From: Bryobacteraceae bacterium
GTDB taxonomy: Bacteria; Acidobacteriota; Terriglobia; Bryobacterales; Bryobacteraceae
DNA: 64,000 nucleotides
Assembly (NCBI GenBank): GCA_025056455.1
Contig: JANWVY010000006.1
Location: 186,001 to 250,000, forward strand
Direction of reading: 5' to 3'
Shown piece after piece: positions 1-9,117 of this stretch. Numbering within the stretch: position 1 is the stretch's first letter; the number at the start of each line of letters is the position of its first letter. The notes beneath the pieces are model-generated. The model was not told the origin of the DNA and ran no database searches. It was given only the letters and a program-made list of their open reading frames with translations. Position numbers and translations under genes: made by a program.

Positions 1-239
1 TCTGACCCCGCATTGAGCAGCATAATGGTGAAGACAAACAAAACCATAATGGCTCCGGCATAGACGATCATCTGAGCCGCAGCCATGAACTCGGCGCCTA
101 GAAGCAAATAGAGCACCGCGAGAGCAGCCATCACGCCGACTAAGGACAAGGCGCTTGAGATCGGGTGCCGCTGCACCACTAAGTTGACGCCGCAGCCGAC
201 GGCAATTGCCGCAAAAATCAAAAAGAGAATCGCATCCAT
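1..239 (-). CDS. nuoJ: NADH-quinone oxidoreductase subunit J, 5' part
   Basis: The first 79 codons of NuoJ are visible; the rest lies beyond the left edge. NuoJ is a membrane-arm subunit of complex I. The N-terminus is hydrophobic, followed by a short polar turn with QRHPISSALSL, which is the usual NuoJ pattern, and then by the membrane segment ending AAQMIVYAGAIMVLFVF, which is highly conserved in the family. The ATG at 239 begins 15 bases after the nuoH stop, in the same direction, so it belongs to the nuo operon. In most bacteria nuoI separates nuoH from nuoJ; here it does not. Confidence 0.93.
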   Translation of the reverse strand, partial: MDAILFLIFAAIAVGCGVNLVVQRHPISSALSLVGVMAALAVLYLLLGAEFMAAAQMIVYAGAIMVLFVFTIMLLNAGS

Positions 240-254
240 CGTCGAGCTCGAACT

Positions 255-1448
255 TCAATTCACGATCGCCACAAGAATTCCGGTGGCGAGCAGTTGAACG
301 ACTGACACCGGGAACAGGAACGTCCAGGTGAACTTCATGAGCTGGTCATAGCGGAACCGCGGCAAGGTGCCGCGAACCCAAATGAACAGGAAGAGAATCG
401 CGCCGGTCTTGGCGGCGAACCAGAACAAGGGGGTTAACGCGTCGCGCAACAGGGGAAGCGTGAAAATACCCGCCAAACCGAGAAGGACGACGCCTAGAAC
501 GGGAAACGTGTACTTATCCCAGGGACGCGTGGGACTGGTTTGGGTGGCGTGATAGAACGCCAGCAAGGAGAATCCAACGAAGATGGCCGGGGGGATCCAA
601 TTTGAAATGACTTCTGGCAGGGGTGGATTCCAACCCCCCAGGAACAAATGGGTGGCTACGGCGGAAATCGTCACCATGTTGCAGTATTCCGCGGTAAAGA
701 ATGCGGCGAAATTGGTGCTACTGTATTCGGTGTGAAAGCCGGCTACCAACTCGTTTTCGGCTTCTGGCAGGTCGAAGGGCACACGGTTGGTCTCCGCGAA
801 GCCAGCAATGAGAAAAACAATAAAAGCGAGTAGCTGCGGCATCGGCATCTGAAAAATGTGCCACTTCGGGATGAGGCCAAAGTAGAAACCCGCCTGAGCC
901 TCTGCAATTTCGCGCAAGCTCAGTGTGTTGCACATCAGCAAGGGCGAAACGATAGCCAGCGCTAGCGGAAGCTCGTAGCTAATCATCTGAGCCGAACTGC
1001 GCAAACCGCCCAGCAAGGCATATTTGTTGTTGGAAGCCCAACCGCCAAGCGCGACAGCGTAGACGCTAACCGACGAGATCGCTAGAATCACCAGAATGCC
1101 CAGATTGACGTTCGCCAGTTCGAGATAGGTCTTGTAGCCAAAGACTTCAACTTGCTTTCCAAAGGGGATGACCGAGATCGACACAAGCGCCAGGGCGACG
1201 GCCAAGAAAGGCGCCAGAAGGTAATAAAATTTGTTGACCTGGGCAGGCAGCACACCTTCCTTGGTCACCAGCTTGATCAAATCGGCGAGAGGCTGGAGCA
1301 AACCATGCGGACCGACGCGGTAGGGTCCCACGCGCAACTGGATATGGGCGAGCACCTTGCGTTCGATCCAAACTAAGTATGCGGCGGTAGTGAGCAAAAC
1401 GAAGGCCACTAACGCGGCCTTGATGCCGGTGATGATGAAAAATTCCAT
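255..1448 (-). CDS. nuoH: NADH-quinone oxidoreductase subunit H
   Basis: Membrane subunit at the interface of the complex I peripheral and membrane arms; it forms much of the quinone channel. Family signatures are clear: ERKVLAHIQLRVGP (about residues 29-42), GGLRSSAQMISYELPL (about 147-162), AETNRVPFDLPEAENELV (about 218-235) and FIWVRGTLPRFRYDQL (about 355-370). It has 397 residues against 325-365 for commonly studied homologues. The excess lies mainly at about 277-340, between the GGWNPP turn and the last conserved helix, and contains two extra hydrophobic stretches. The ATG start lies 15 bases downstream of the nuoG stop. Confidence 0.96.
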   Translation of the reverse strand: MEFFIITGIKAALVAFVLLTTAAYLVWIERKVLAHIQLRVGPYRVGPHGLLQPLADLIKLVTKEGVLPAQVNKFYYLLAPFLAVALALVSISVIPFGKQVEVFGYKTYLELANVNLGILVILAISSVSVYAVALGGWASNNKYALLGGLRSSAQMISYELPLALAIVSPLLMCNTLSLREIAEAQAGFYFGLIPKWHIFQMPMPQLLAFIVFLIAGFAETNRVPFDLPEAENELVAGFHTEYSSTNFAAFFTAEYCNMVTISAVATHLFLGGWNPPLPEVISNWIPPAIFVGFSLLAFYHATQTSPTRPWDKYTFPVLGVVLLGLAGIFTLPLLRDALTPLFWFAAKTGAILFLFIWVRGTLPRFRYDQLMKFTWTFLFPVSVVQLLATGILVAIVN

Positions 1449-1463
1449 TCTTTGTCCGCTAGA

Positions 1464-3545
1464 CTAAGGGCGGTACAGCTCGCCCGGGTATTCGAGAACA
1501 GACGTCAACTTCTTCGAATAACGACCCAAAGAGCCAGACGTGAACAGAGTGTTGCTCGCCGACTGGATCAGGTCCGGCCGAGAAATCACCGGAATCCTGC
1601 CATTCAGGGGGCTGGTTTGCGCAGCCTGTCCTGTGGCGACGACTGGCAAAGGAATATTATAGCCTCGAACTTGGGTTCGGATTTGCTCAAAGACGCTTTG
1701 CACCGTCCAAATTCCGAGGTTCAGCTTCATTTCCTTCGCCAGTAAGCCCATGATTTCGAGGTCCGGTTTCGTTCCCATGGTCTTGGCGGCGGCCGTCAGC
1801 TTCTGGCACTGACCCGTGACATTGGTCACCGTGCCGTTCTTTTCATAGGCGCTGGCCGCCGGTAGTACAACGTCAGCCCGCTGAGCGGTTTCGGTGAGAA
1901 ACATCTCTTGGACGACAACGAAAGCGTTTGCCGCAGCTAAGGAATAGCGCGCGAGAGGATTGGCTCCAACCACCCAGAGCACATCAAGATCGGTTGCGGC
2001 CATCATTTCCGGCAGCGTCAAGCCAGGATTATCAACAGGCTGGTAGCCAGGCCCGAGATCGGGCAACAAGCCCATGTCGACTGCGCCGCGCGAATTGGAG
2101 TAGTCGACCAGGCAAATATACTTGACGGGAATGTTCAGCGAGTCAGCAAATGCAACCAGCCGCCGGACATCCTCCCCTTTGATGGAAGAGCCAAAGAGGA
2201 TGAGCAGCTCCGGCTCCTGCGAAAGCATGGGGCGGAGGGATTCAACCCCTTCCAATTCCTTTCCAGGCTCGGTTCGCACCCGGGAAACTGAGTACTGGTC
2301 CTCGCGCACCGGCCCGCGCGTGACGGTGTAGACTCGGGCGTTGTGATGGCGGAAGTTGGCGCGAAGTTGATAGGCCAGCAGCGGGTGCTCCTGCGCAAGG
2401 TCAGCGCCTACCACGAGCGCGGCTTTCATCTGATAGCAATCTTCGACAGTGGCCAGTGCGTTGGTGCGACCCGCGAGAGCATCCATGAGGGTCACCACAT
2501 CCCCCGAGCGGTGGTGATCAATGTTATTTGTGCCGAGTCCTTGCCGGGCGAACTTCTGTAGGAAGAAATTCTCTTCGTTTGTCGTTTTGGTGGAGCCTAC
2601 GATGCCAAACTTGCCGTTGCGCGCCTTGACTTCGGCGAATTTCTTGGCCACGGCCTCGAGCGCTTTGGCCCAGCTCACCTCTTGCAGCTTTCCATCGATG
2701 CGCATCAAGGGCGAAGTAAGGCGTTCGGGGTGGTCCTGAAAGTCGAAGGCAAACCGCCCTTTGATGCAGAGAAACTCTCCGTTAATACCGCTTTTGTCCC
2801 GGTTATTGCCCCGGACGATTTTTTCGTTGCGCACGCCGAGAGTGGTCTTGCAGCCATTGGAGCAAAAGGTGCAGATCGTACCGACGTGCTTCATTTCCCA
2901 GGGCCGGGTCTGGTAGCGGTACGTTCCGCTGGTGAGCGCACCGACAGGGCAAATGTCAATGCAAGCTCCGCATTCATCGCACTCCAGGTGATCGCCATGG
3001 CTGGGTGCAATTTCGCTGTAGACGCCGCGGTTCACGATGCCCAGAGCTCCAACGCCCATCCCCTCGCTACAGACGCGGATACAGCGATAGCACAGAATGC
3101 AGCGAGGCGCATCGTAAAACACAATCGGCGACCATTGTTTTTCGTCTACATGGTGCTTGATTTCTGTGAAACGGCTCTCGGCCGCTCCGTATCGAAACAC
3201 CATGTCCTGCAATTCGCACTCGCCACCCTTATCGCAGACCGGGCAGTCCAAGGGGTGATTGGTGAGGAGGAACTCCAGGGTCGATTTGCGCGCCTTCACC
3301 ACTGGGTCGCTTTCCGTTTTCACCACCATGCCTTCGGCCACAGGGAGGGTGCAGCTAGCCTGGAGTTTGGGCATCTTTTCTACTTCAACCAGGCACATCC
3401 GGCAGGCCGCTTGGAGCGAAAACCCTTCGTAATAGCAGAAGGCCGGGATCTCGATGCCCGCGCGCTTAGCCGCATCGATCACGAGTGTGCCGGGAGGCGC
3501 TTGAACCGTTTTGCCGTTGATGGTGAGAGTGACCAAATCAGCCAT
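1464..3545 (-). CDS. nuoG: NADH-quinone oxidoreductase subunit G
   Basis: Iron-sulfur subunit of the NADH-oxidising arm of complex I, 693 residues. The N-terminal ferredoxin-like domain has the CRMCLVEVE cluster motif and the following HPLDCPVCDKGGECELQ motif. Next come CILCYRCIRVC and CDECGACIDICPVG (4Fe-4S ligands), and CTFCSNGCKT at the start of the molybdopterin-oxidoreductase-like domain, which in complex I binds no cofactor. The length fits the shorter NuoG type rather than the 900-residue enterobacterial form. It lies 17 bases from nuoF upstream in the same operon. Confidence 0.96.
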   Translation of the reverse strand: MADLVTLTINGKTVQAPPGTLVIDAAKRAGIEIPAFCYYEGFSLQAACRMCLVEVEKMPKLQASCTLPVAEGMVVKTESDPVVKARKSTLEFLLTNHPLDCPVCDKGGECELQDMVFRYGAAESRFTEIKHHVDEKQWSPIVFYDAPRCILCYRCIRVCSEGMGVGALGIVNRGVYSEIAPSHGDHLECDECGACIDICPVGALTSGTYRYQTRPWEMKHVGTICTFCSNGCKTTLGVRNEKIVRGNNRDKSGINGEFLCIKGRFAFDFQDHPERLTSPLMRIDGKLQEVSWAKALEAVAKKFAEVKARNGKFGIVGSTKTTNEENFFLQKFARQGLGTNNIDHHRSGDVVTLMDALAGRTNALATVEDCYQMKAALVVGADLAQEHPLLAYQLRANFRHHNARVYTVTRGPVREDQYSVSRVRTEPGKELEGVESLRPMLSQEPELLILFGSSIKGEDVRRLVAFADSLNIPVKYICLVDYSNSRGAVDMGLLPDLGPGYQPVDNPGLTLPEMMAATDLDVLWVVGANPLARYSLAAANAFVVVQEMFLTETAQRADVVLPAASAYEKNGTVTNVTGQCQKLTAAAKTMGTKPDLEIMGLLAKEMKLNLGIWTVQSVFEQIRTQVRGYNIPLPVVATGQAAQTSPLNGRIPVISRPDLIQSASNTLFTSGSLGRYSKKLTSVLEYPGELYRP

Positions 3546-3562
3546 TTTCTTCAGACCGCCTT

Positions 3563-4885
3563 TTATTGGACAACTACAAACGGATGATTCGCCGAGGCCG
3601 GCATTGCGACCTGCACCTTGGCGATTTTCGCTTCAAACTCATGACGGAATTTCTGAACAATGGAAATGGTAGGCAAGGCAGCGGCGTCACCGAGCGGGCA
3701 GAAGGTGCGGCCGAGCATATTCTGAGCCAGGTCGCCGACCAGGTCGATATCGCGGCTTGTGCCGAGGCCTTGGTCGAGCCGTGTCAGCAACTTCTTCAAC
3801 CAGGTTGTGCCCTCGCGGCAGGGAATGCACCAACCACAGCTTTCGTGTTGATAGAAGTGCATGATGCGCAAGGCGGCTTTCACCATGTCAGTGTCTTCGT
3901 CCATGATGATGACCCCGCCCGAGCCGAGCATGGTGCCAGCCTTGGCCATGGAATCGTAGTCCATGGTAAGCGGCCAGGCTTCTTCGCCCGTGAGCACCGG
4001 GCAGGAGGAGCCCCCTGGGATGAAGGCTTTCATCTTTTTGCCGCCGCGAATGCCGCCGCCCACCTCGTTGATCATCTTCTCGACCGGGAATCCGAGCCGG
4101 AGTTCATACACTCCTGGCTTGTTGATGTGTCCGGTCAAGCAGGTCAGCTTAGTTCCGCCCGCCTTAGGCACCCCTAGTTCGGCCCACGCTTTTCCCCCCA
4201 TCTCGATAATGCTGGGCACGGCGCAGAACGTTTCTACGTTATTCAGAACCGTGGGACATTGGTAGAGCCCGGCAACGGCTGGAAATGGAGGGCGGATCCG
4301 CGGTTGTCCGCGTTTGCCTTCGAGCGATTCGAGCAAGGCGGACTCTTCGCCGCATTCGTAGGCGCCAGCGCCCGTGTGGGTATAAAGATCAAACTCGATG
4401 CCGCGGCCAAGGATATTCTTGCCGAGATAATTGCGGGAATACGCTTCCTCAATCGCCCGGTCCATGATGTCGATCAAGTAGCGGTATTCGCCGCGGATGT
4501 AAATATAGCCCCGCTTGGCGCCCACTGCTTGCGCCGCGATGAGAACGCCTTCAATCAACAGGTGGGGGTCATTTTCCATGAGCACCCGGTCCTTGCAGGT
4601 GCCTGGCTCGGATTCATCAGCGTTGACTACGATGTATTTGGGTTTGGGCGACTGACGTGGAACGAAGCTCCATTTCAAGCCAGTGGGAAAGCCTGCCCCG
4701 CCACGGCCACGCAGGTTCGAGGCTTTCACCTCCTCGATAATCTGTTCCTGTGTCATCTCCAAGCACTTCTCAAAGGATCGATAGCCGCCGTGTGCCAAAT
4801 ACGTATCGATATGAGCCGAATTGGGTAAACCAAAGCGGCGCGTTAGCACGCGTGTCTCAAGCGGACTTGGTTCGTTGTACAGCAT
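3563..4885 (-). CDS. nuoF: NADH-quinone oxidoreductase subunit F
   Basis: FMN- and NADH-binding subunit of complex I (440 residues). The glycine-rich GRGGAGFPTGLKW motif (NADH site), NADESEPGTCKDR, YIRGEY and the FMN-site stretch GAGAYECGEESALLESLEG are all present. Near the C-terminus the 4Fe-4S ligands SCGWCIPCREGT and a later CPLGDAAALP supply the N3 cluster. It starts at ATG 4885, only 5 bases after the nuoE stop, so the two are probably co-translated; NuoE and NuoF form the electron-input module with NuoG. Confidence 0.97.
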   Translation of the reverse strand: MLYNEPSPLETRVLTRRFGLPNSAHIDTYLAHGGYRSFEKCLEMTQEQIIEEVKASNLRGRGGAGFPTGLKWSFVPRQSPKPKYIVVNADESEPGTCKDRVLMENDPHLLIEGVLIAAQAVGAKRGYIYIRGEYRYLIDIMDRAIEEAYSRNYLGKNILGRGIEFDLYTHTGAGAYECGEESALLESLEGKRGQPRIRPPFPAVAGLYQCPTVLNNVETFCAVPSIIEMGGKAWAELGVPKAGGTKLTCLTGHINKPGVYELRLGFPVEKMINEVGGGIRGGKKMKAFIPGGSSCPVLTGEEAWPLTMDYDSMAKAGTMLGSGGVIIMDEDTDMVKAALRIMHFYQHESCGWCIPCREGTTWLKKLLTRLDQGLGTSRDIDLVGDLAQNMLGRTFCPLGDAAALPTISIVQKFRHEFEAKIAKVQVAMPASANHPFVVVQ

Positions 4886-4890
4886 GGCTC

Positions 4891-5373
4891 TTATTGGACC
4901 TTTTTCAGGCTGTCGATGATCTGATCAAACTTTTCGGGAGTTACATGATGATGGAAGTCGTAATTCACCTGGATGGCCGGAGCCCATGAGCAAGCCCCGA
5001 TGCACTCTACTTCCTCAAGAGAAAACTGTCCGTCGGCCGACACTTGTTTGTGTCCAAGCCCGAGCTTTTGACAAGCGTGTTCAAACAGCTTGTCAGCGTC
5101 CCATAACAAGCAGCTAATGTTGGTGCAGATTTGAATGTGATATTTGCCCATCGGTTTGCGATGAAGCATGGAGTAGTAAGAAACTACTTCATCCACTTGA
5201 ACCGGCGGGATGTTGAGACGCTTGGCCACTTCCTGTACCAGTTCGGGCGTAATGCAGCCAACCTCGTCCTGAGTAAACATCAGCATGGGGACAAGGGCGC
5301 TTTTCTCCTTGCCTGGGGGATAGCTGGCAATCAGTTTGGCCAATTTCTTTTCTAGTTCGGGAGAGAAAGTCAT
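4891..5373 (-). CDS. nuoE: NADH-quinone oxidoreductase subunit E
   Basis: Thioredoxin-like 2Fe-2S subunit (160 residues) that partners NuoF. The four cluster cysteines are seen as CTNISC and, about 35 residues later, ECIGAC, which is the expected spacing for the N1a cluster. The N-terminal helical part, with PGKEKSALVPML and the paired Pro-Val segment before VVSYYSML, is typical. Its start overlaps the nuoD stop by 4 bases, indicating translational coupling. Confidence 0.96.
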   Translation of the reverse strand: MTFSPELEKKLAKLIASYPPGKEKSALVPMLMFTQDEVGCITPELVQEVAKRLNIPPVQVDEVVSYYSMLHRKPMGKYHIQICTNISCLLWDADKLFEHACQKLGLGHKQVSADGQFSLEEVECIGACSWAPAIQVNYDFHHHVTPEKFDQIIDSLKKVQ

Positions 5374-6605
5374 CGATCTGTGTCTCCAAGGACGAAGTCC
5401 ATGCTACCGAGCGAGGCGATGGAATCAGCGATCGGGTAGCCCTCAAACATCGTGGGAAGGGCTTGAAGGTTGCCAAAGCTAGGCGTGCGCATAAAAACCC
5501 GGTACGGTTTGGAGGTGCCATCGCTGACCACGTAATAACCGAGCTCGCCGCGGGGCGACTCCACCACCTGATAAACTTCGCCAGCTGGGACCCGGAAGCC
5601 TTCGGTAACGATCTTGAAGTGGTAGATCAGGGCCTCCATTTCGGTCTTCATCTTTTCGCGATCGGGCAGCACGACTTTAGGAGCATCCGCCGTCACCGGC
5701 CCGCCGGGCATTCCATCGCGGGCTTGCTGGATAATCTTGAGGCTTTCCCGCATTTCCGCCATGCGGACTAAGTAGCGGGCGTAGACGTCATTTTCGGTGC
5801 GGGTAGGAACGTCGAAGTCAAATTTTTCATAGCCCGAGTAGGGGGCGTCTTTGCGAGCGTCCACCTTCAGGCCGGCGCCCCGCAGCATGGGCCCGGTGAC
5901 GCCAAGATCCAGCATGTCTTGTAAGCTGATGAAACCGACGCCTTGGGTGCGCCGCTTAAAGATGGGGTTTTCGTTGAGCAGTCCCTCGAACATGTCCAGG
6001 CGCGATGGCATGACCTTGAGGAACTTATCAATCCACTTCTCCCATCCCCGGGGGGCATCTAGGGCCAGGCCTCCGATGCGGAAGTAACTCGTCATCATGC
6101 GCTGTCCAGAGAAGAACTCAAACAGCCGCAGGATTTCTTCGCGCTCGCGGAAGCAGTAGAAGAACATGCTCATAGCGCCCACATCCAAGGCGCTCGTGCC
6201 CAGCCAGACGAGGTGAGAGTTGATGCGCGTAATCTCGGTCAGCATGACGCGCATAAACTGCGCGCGCGGGGGCACTTCGAGGCCGAGCAGCTTTTCGACC
6301 GCCAAGCAGTAGCACAGGTTATTGGAGAGGTTGGCCAGATAGTCGACCCGGTCGGTGAGGGGAACCACTTGCTGCCAGGTCCGCACCTCACACTGTTTCT
6401 CGATGCCCGTATGCAAGTAGCCAATCTCGGGGACCGCCTTGGTGATGGTTTCGCCATCCAGCTCTAGCACAATACGCAATACGCCATGCGTAGAGGGGTG
6501 CTGCGGGCCCATGTTCAGGGTCATCCGCCGCGTGGTTCCGGCTTGAGGCTCACCAGCTTCTTCGGCTAGCTCAACCAGCGTCTCGTAATCAGCCATTGGG
6601 GGCAA
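5370..6605 (-). CDS. nuoD: NADH-quinone oxidoreductase subunit D
   Basis: The 49-kDa subunit, which lines the quinone-reduction site of complex I and is related to the large subunit of NiFe hydrogenases. It has 411 residues. The diagnostic MGPQHPSTHGVLR motif near residue 32 is present, with the family segments GYLHTGIEKQCE, RINSHLVWLGT, PYSGYEKFDFDVP and the C-terminal FVLGDTDR. The nickel-site cysteines of hydrogenases are absent, as expected. It lies between nuoC (18 bases upstream) and nuoE (4-base overlap). Confidence 0.97.
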   Translation of the reverse strand: MPPMADYETLVELAEEAGEPQAGTTRRMTLNMGPQHPSTHGVLRIVLELDGETITKAVPEIGYLHTGIEKQCEVRTWQQVVPLTDRVDYLANLSNNLCYCLAVEKLLGLEVPPRAQFMRVMLTEITRINSHLVWLGTSALDVGAMSMFFYCFREREEILRLFEFFSGQRMMTSYFRIGGLALDAPRGWEKWIDKFLKVMPSRLDMFEGLLNENPIFKRRTQGVGFISLQDMLDLGVTGPMLRGAGLKVDARKDAPYSGYEKFDFDVPTRTENDVYARYLVRMAEMRESLKIIQQARDGMPGGPVTADAPKVVLPDREKMKTEMEALIYHFKIVTEGFRVPAGEVYQVVESPRGELGYYVVSDGTSKPYRVFMRTPSFGNLQALPTMFEGYPIADSIASLGSMDFVLGDTDR

Positions 6606-6623
6606 CTCCTTGATTGCGCCTCG

Positions 6624-7115
6624 CTACTGCTGCTCGGCGTAGCTGTACTTATAACCGTGGATAGGGAAATCTTTTCGAAGCGGATGCCCTTTCCATCCTT
6701 CGGGCATCATGATTCGCTTGAGGTTGGGATGATTGCGGAAAGTGATTCCAAATAAGTCAAATGTTTCCCGTTCGTACCAATCGGCAGACCGCCAGACCGA
6801 GTATACGGAGTCAATTTCCGGCTTTTCTCCGCTCACGGGGCATTTCAACCGCAGCCAGCGATTCTTCTCCAGGGATTGTAGGTGGTAGACGACTTCAAAG
6901 CGCGGCTCGCGCGGATACCAATCCACAGCGGTGACGCTCGAAAGGCGGATGAAATTTTGCTCTGTTTTTAGAAAGCGGCATACGTCAACAATTTGCGCCG
7001 GATCAAGGATGAGCGTGGTTTCGCCGTAAGCAAGCTTGGCGCTTTGAACTGCCGAGGGAAACTGAGCCGTTAACGCAGAAACGACAGGATCTTGGAGGAG
7101 AGTTTCGGGGATCAT
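6624..7115 (-). CDS. nuoC: NADH-quinone oxidoreductase subunit C
   Basis: The 30-kDa subunit of the connecting arm of complex I (163 residues), separate from NuoD and not fused as in enterobacteria. The family signature ERETFDLFGITFRNHPNL followed by GHPLRKDFP is present, as is DWYPREPRFEVVYHL. The start overlaps the nuoA stop by 4 bases (7112-7115), so no room remains for nuoB, which normally sits between nuoA and nuoC. Confidence 0.95.
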   Translation of the reverse strand: MIPETLLQDPVVSALTAQFPSAVQSAKLAYGETTLILDPAQIVDVCRFLKTEQNFIRLSSVTAVDWYPREPRFEVVYHLQSLEKNRWLRLKCPVSGEKPEIDSVYSVWRSADWYERETFDLFGITFRNHPNLKRIMMPEGWKGHPLRKDFPIHGYKYSYAEQQ

Positions 7116-7525
7116 TTCAACACCTGCTTCTTCTGCTGGAAGGTCTGCTCGTCTTCGAGCTGCCAGTCGAGCACCCCCTTTTTCCAGATGTAAAAGAAGC
7201 CGGACAGAATCAGAATGATGAACAAGAACATCTCAATGAAGGCGAAAAGTTTCAGATCGCGATAAACAACCGCCCAGGGGTACAAGAAGATTGCTTCGAT
7301 GTCGAACAAAATGAAAAGCATGGCCACCAAATAAAACTTCACGCTAAAGCGTTCTTTGGCCGAGCCAATGGGATTGACGCCGCATTCATAGGGCGTATCT
7401 TTCACTTTGTTTTTGACCCGCTTGCCAACGAGGAAAGAAAGGCCCACCAAAGCGGCGGCTACTACCACCCCAAGCAGCACTTGCAACAGGATGGGGAAAT
7501 ATTGTTCGGGATAGGTGGAGGGCAT
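7112..7525 (-). CDS. nuoA: NADH-quinone oxidoreductase subunit A
   Basis: Small membrane subunit of complex I (137 residues) with three hydrophobic helices. The family signature TPYECGVNPIGSAKERFSVKFY, which sits in the loop beside the quinone site, is present at about residues 44-65, followed by FILFDIEAIFLYPWAVVY. It is the first gene of the nuo operon. A good sigma-70-type promoter lies upstream (7554-7583). Confidence 0.95.
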   Translation of the reverse strand: MPSTYPEQYFPILLQVLLGVVVAAALVGLSFLVGKRVKNKVKDTPYECGVNPIGSAKERFSVKFYLVAMLFILFDIEAIFLYPWAVVYRDLKLFAFIEMFLFIILILSGFFYIWKKGVLDWQLEDEQTFQQKKQVLK

Positions 7526-7553
7526 GTGTTTGGCTCTTTTCCCCTAAATTCTG

Positions 7554-7583
7554 ATCATACGGAGGCGTAGGAAGAGGTGTCAA
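7554..7583 (-). promoter_or_regulatory. Probable sigma-70 promoter of the nuo operon
   Basis: On the minus strand an exact TTGACA (7578-7583) is followed after 18 bases by TATGAT (7554-7559). The -10 box lies about 28 bases upstream of the nuoA ATG, in the 215-base gap between pntB and nuoA. The match to the consensus is seen directly; activity is inferred. Confidence 0.65.
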
Positions 7584-7740
7584 ACGAAGGCTCGAAACAC
7601 AAACAAACATAGCCCGACCGAAATGTTTCTTTGAGAGCGGAGAAGTAAGGAGGAGGTGGGGGACAAGCGGCCGGCTCAGGCCAGACGAATTCCGTGGCTG
7701 CGGCCTGCGAATCTCTCGCGCCGGAGGTGAAGCGCAGCGG

Positions 7741-9117
7741 TCAGGCGACCTTGGGGAGTTGCTTGACGATCTCAGCGACGAACTGTTTGGCGTCTCCAAA
7801 CAGCATCAGGGTGCGATCGGAATAGTAAAGCTCGTTGTCAATTCCCGCGAAGCCTGGATTTAAGCTGCGCTTAATCACCATGACCGTCTGCGCTTTATCG
7901 ACATCCAGGATGGGCATGCCGTAGATCGGGCTTGACGTGTCGTGGCGAGCGGCGGGATTCACAACGTCGTTCGCACCAATGACGAGCGCCACGTCCGCTT
8001 CGCTGAACTCGGAGTTGATTTCCTCCATCTCGTGTAAACGCTCGTAGGAGATGTCGGCTTCGGCCAGCAGGACGTTCATGTGGCCGGGCATTCGTCCCGC
8101 CACGGGGTGGATGGCGAACTGCACGTCCACCCCACGTTTGACGAGTTGATCAGTGAGCTCGCGGATTTTGTGCTGCGCTTGGGCCACGGCCATGCCATAA
8201 CCTGGGACCACAATCACCTTGCGGGCGGCGGCCAAGATCGCGGCAGCGTCTTCAGGCGAGGCACTGCGCACGGGCCGCTGCTGGGCGGCCGTGGTGGAGC
8301 CTTCCTGTGCTTGGCCAAAAGCGCCAAAAAGAACGTTGGTGAAACTGCGGTTCATGGCTTTGCACATCAACACCGAGAGAATGAAGCCGGAAGCTGCATT
8401 TAGGGCGCCGGCAATGATGAGCAACTTGTTGTTGAGAGCAAAACCCATGGCAGCCGCGGCCATTCCGGCGTAGGAGTTAAGCAGCGCGATCACTGTAGGC
8501 ATGTCACCGCCGCCGATGGGAATAATCAACAGCACGCCGAACAGGAGCGCAAGCAAGCTAAATGCAGGGAAGGCCCAACCGGGCGCGCTCCCTTCAATCG
8601 TCCAAGCCCCCAGGGCTACGGCGATTCCCAACAAGGAAAGATTGACCACGTTCTGCCCGCGGTAGGTTACCGGGCGCGTGGGCACCAGCTCTTGCAATTT
8701 GGCGAAGGCCATGACACTGGCGGTGAAAGTGAGATAGCCGAGGAGGGTCTCAACGACAAGGGCGAACATGCGGAAGCCGTGCGGTTGGTGCTGGTAGTAT
8801 TCCGCTGTTCCGACCAAAGCAGCCGCGAGCGCGCCGAAGGCATGCGAGAGAGCCGTCAACTGCGGCACGGCTGTCATAGGCATGAGAAAGGCGAGCGGAG
8901 CGCCGATGGCGCTGCCCACAACCATCCCCACAACGATCCATTCATAGCTGACGACTTCGTGGCGCAACAGCGTGCCGACGACAGCAAACAGCATCCCGAT
9001 TTGTCCTGCTCGCACGCCGCGGCGAGCCGTTGTCGGCGAATTCAGCCACTTAATGGAGAGGGTGATTAAAATCGCAGCAATCAGGTAGGAGATCTGCCAG
9101 AAGGCTTGCGGGCTCAC
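7741..9117 (-). CDS. pntB: NAD(P) transhydrogenase subunit beta
   Basis: Membrane subunit plus NADP(H)-binding domain III of the proton-translocating transhydrogenase, which reduces NADP+ with NADH using the proton gradient. It has 458 residues. The N-terminal 260 residues hold about nine hydrophobic helices with short loops such as GIGGGDMPTVIALLNSYAG-type glycine-rich turns. The C-terminal domain starts at VIVVPGYGMAVAQAQHK and continues through HPVAGRMPGHMNVLLAEA and VIGANDVVNPAAR, the NADP-binding signatures. The start overlaps the pntAb stop by 4 bases. Confidence 0.96.
   Translation of the reverse strand: MSPQAFWQISYLIAAILITLSIKWLNSPTTARRGVRAGQIGMLFAVVGTLLRHEVVSYEWIVVGMVVGSAIGAPLAFLMPMTAVPQLTALSHAFGALAAALVGTAEYYQHQPHGFRMFALVVETLLGYLTFTASVMAFAKLQELVPTRPVTYRGQNVVNLSLLGIAVALGAWTIEGSAPGWAFPAFSLLALLFGVLLIIPIGGGDMPTVIALLNSYAGMAAAAMGFALNNKLLIIAGALNAASGFILSVLMCKAMNRSFTNVLFGAFGQAQEGSTTAAQQRPVRSASPEDAAAILAAARKVIVVPGYGMAVAQAQHKIRELTDQLVKRGVDVQFAIHPVAGRMPGHMNVLLAEADISYERLHEMEEINSEFSEADVALVIGANDVVNPAARHDTSSPIYGMPILDVDKAQTVMVIKRSLNPGFAGIDNELYYSDRTLMLFGDAKQFVAEIVKQLPKVA

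Noticed and set aside
2682-3587. Plus-strand 301-codon open frame opposite nuoG
   Set aside because: It lies fully over a clear nuoG gene, and its translation shows no family signature; it is an effect of the high GC third positions of the other strand.
7526-7740. Possible small gene in the longest nuo-pnt gap
   Set aside because: Only an antisense-like continuation of frames from neighbouring genes is present; the gap is better explained by the nuo promoter.
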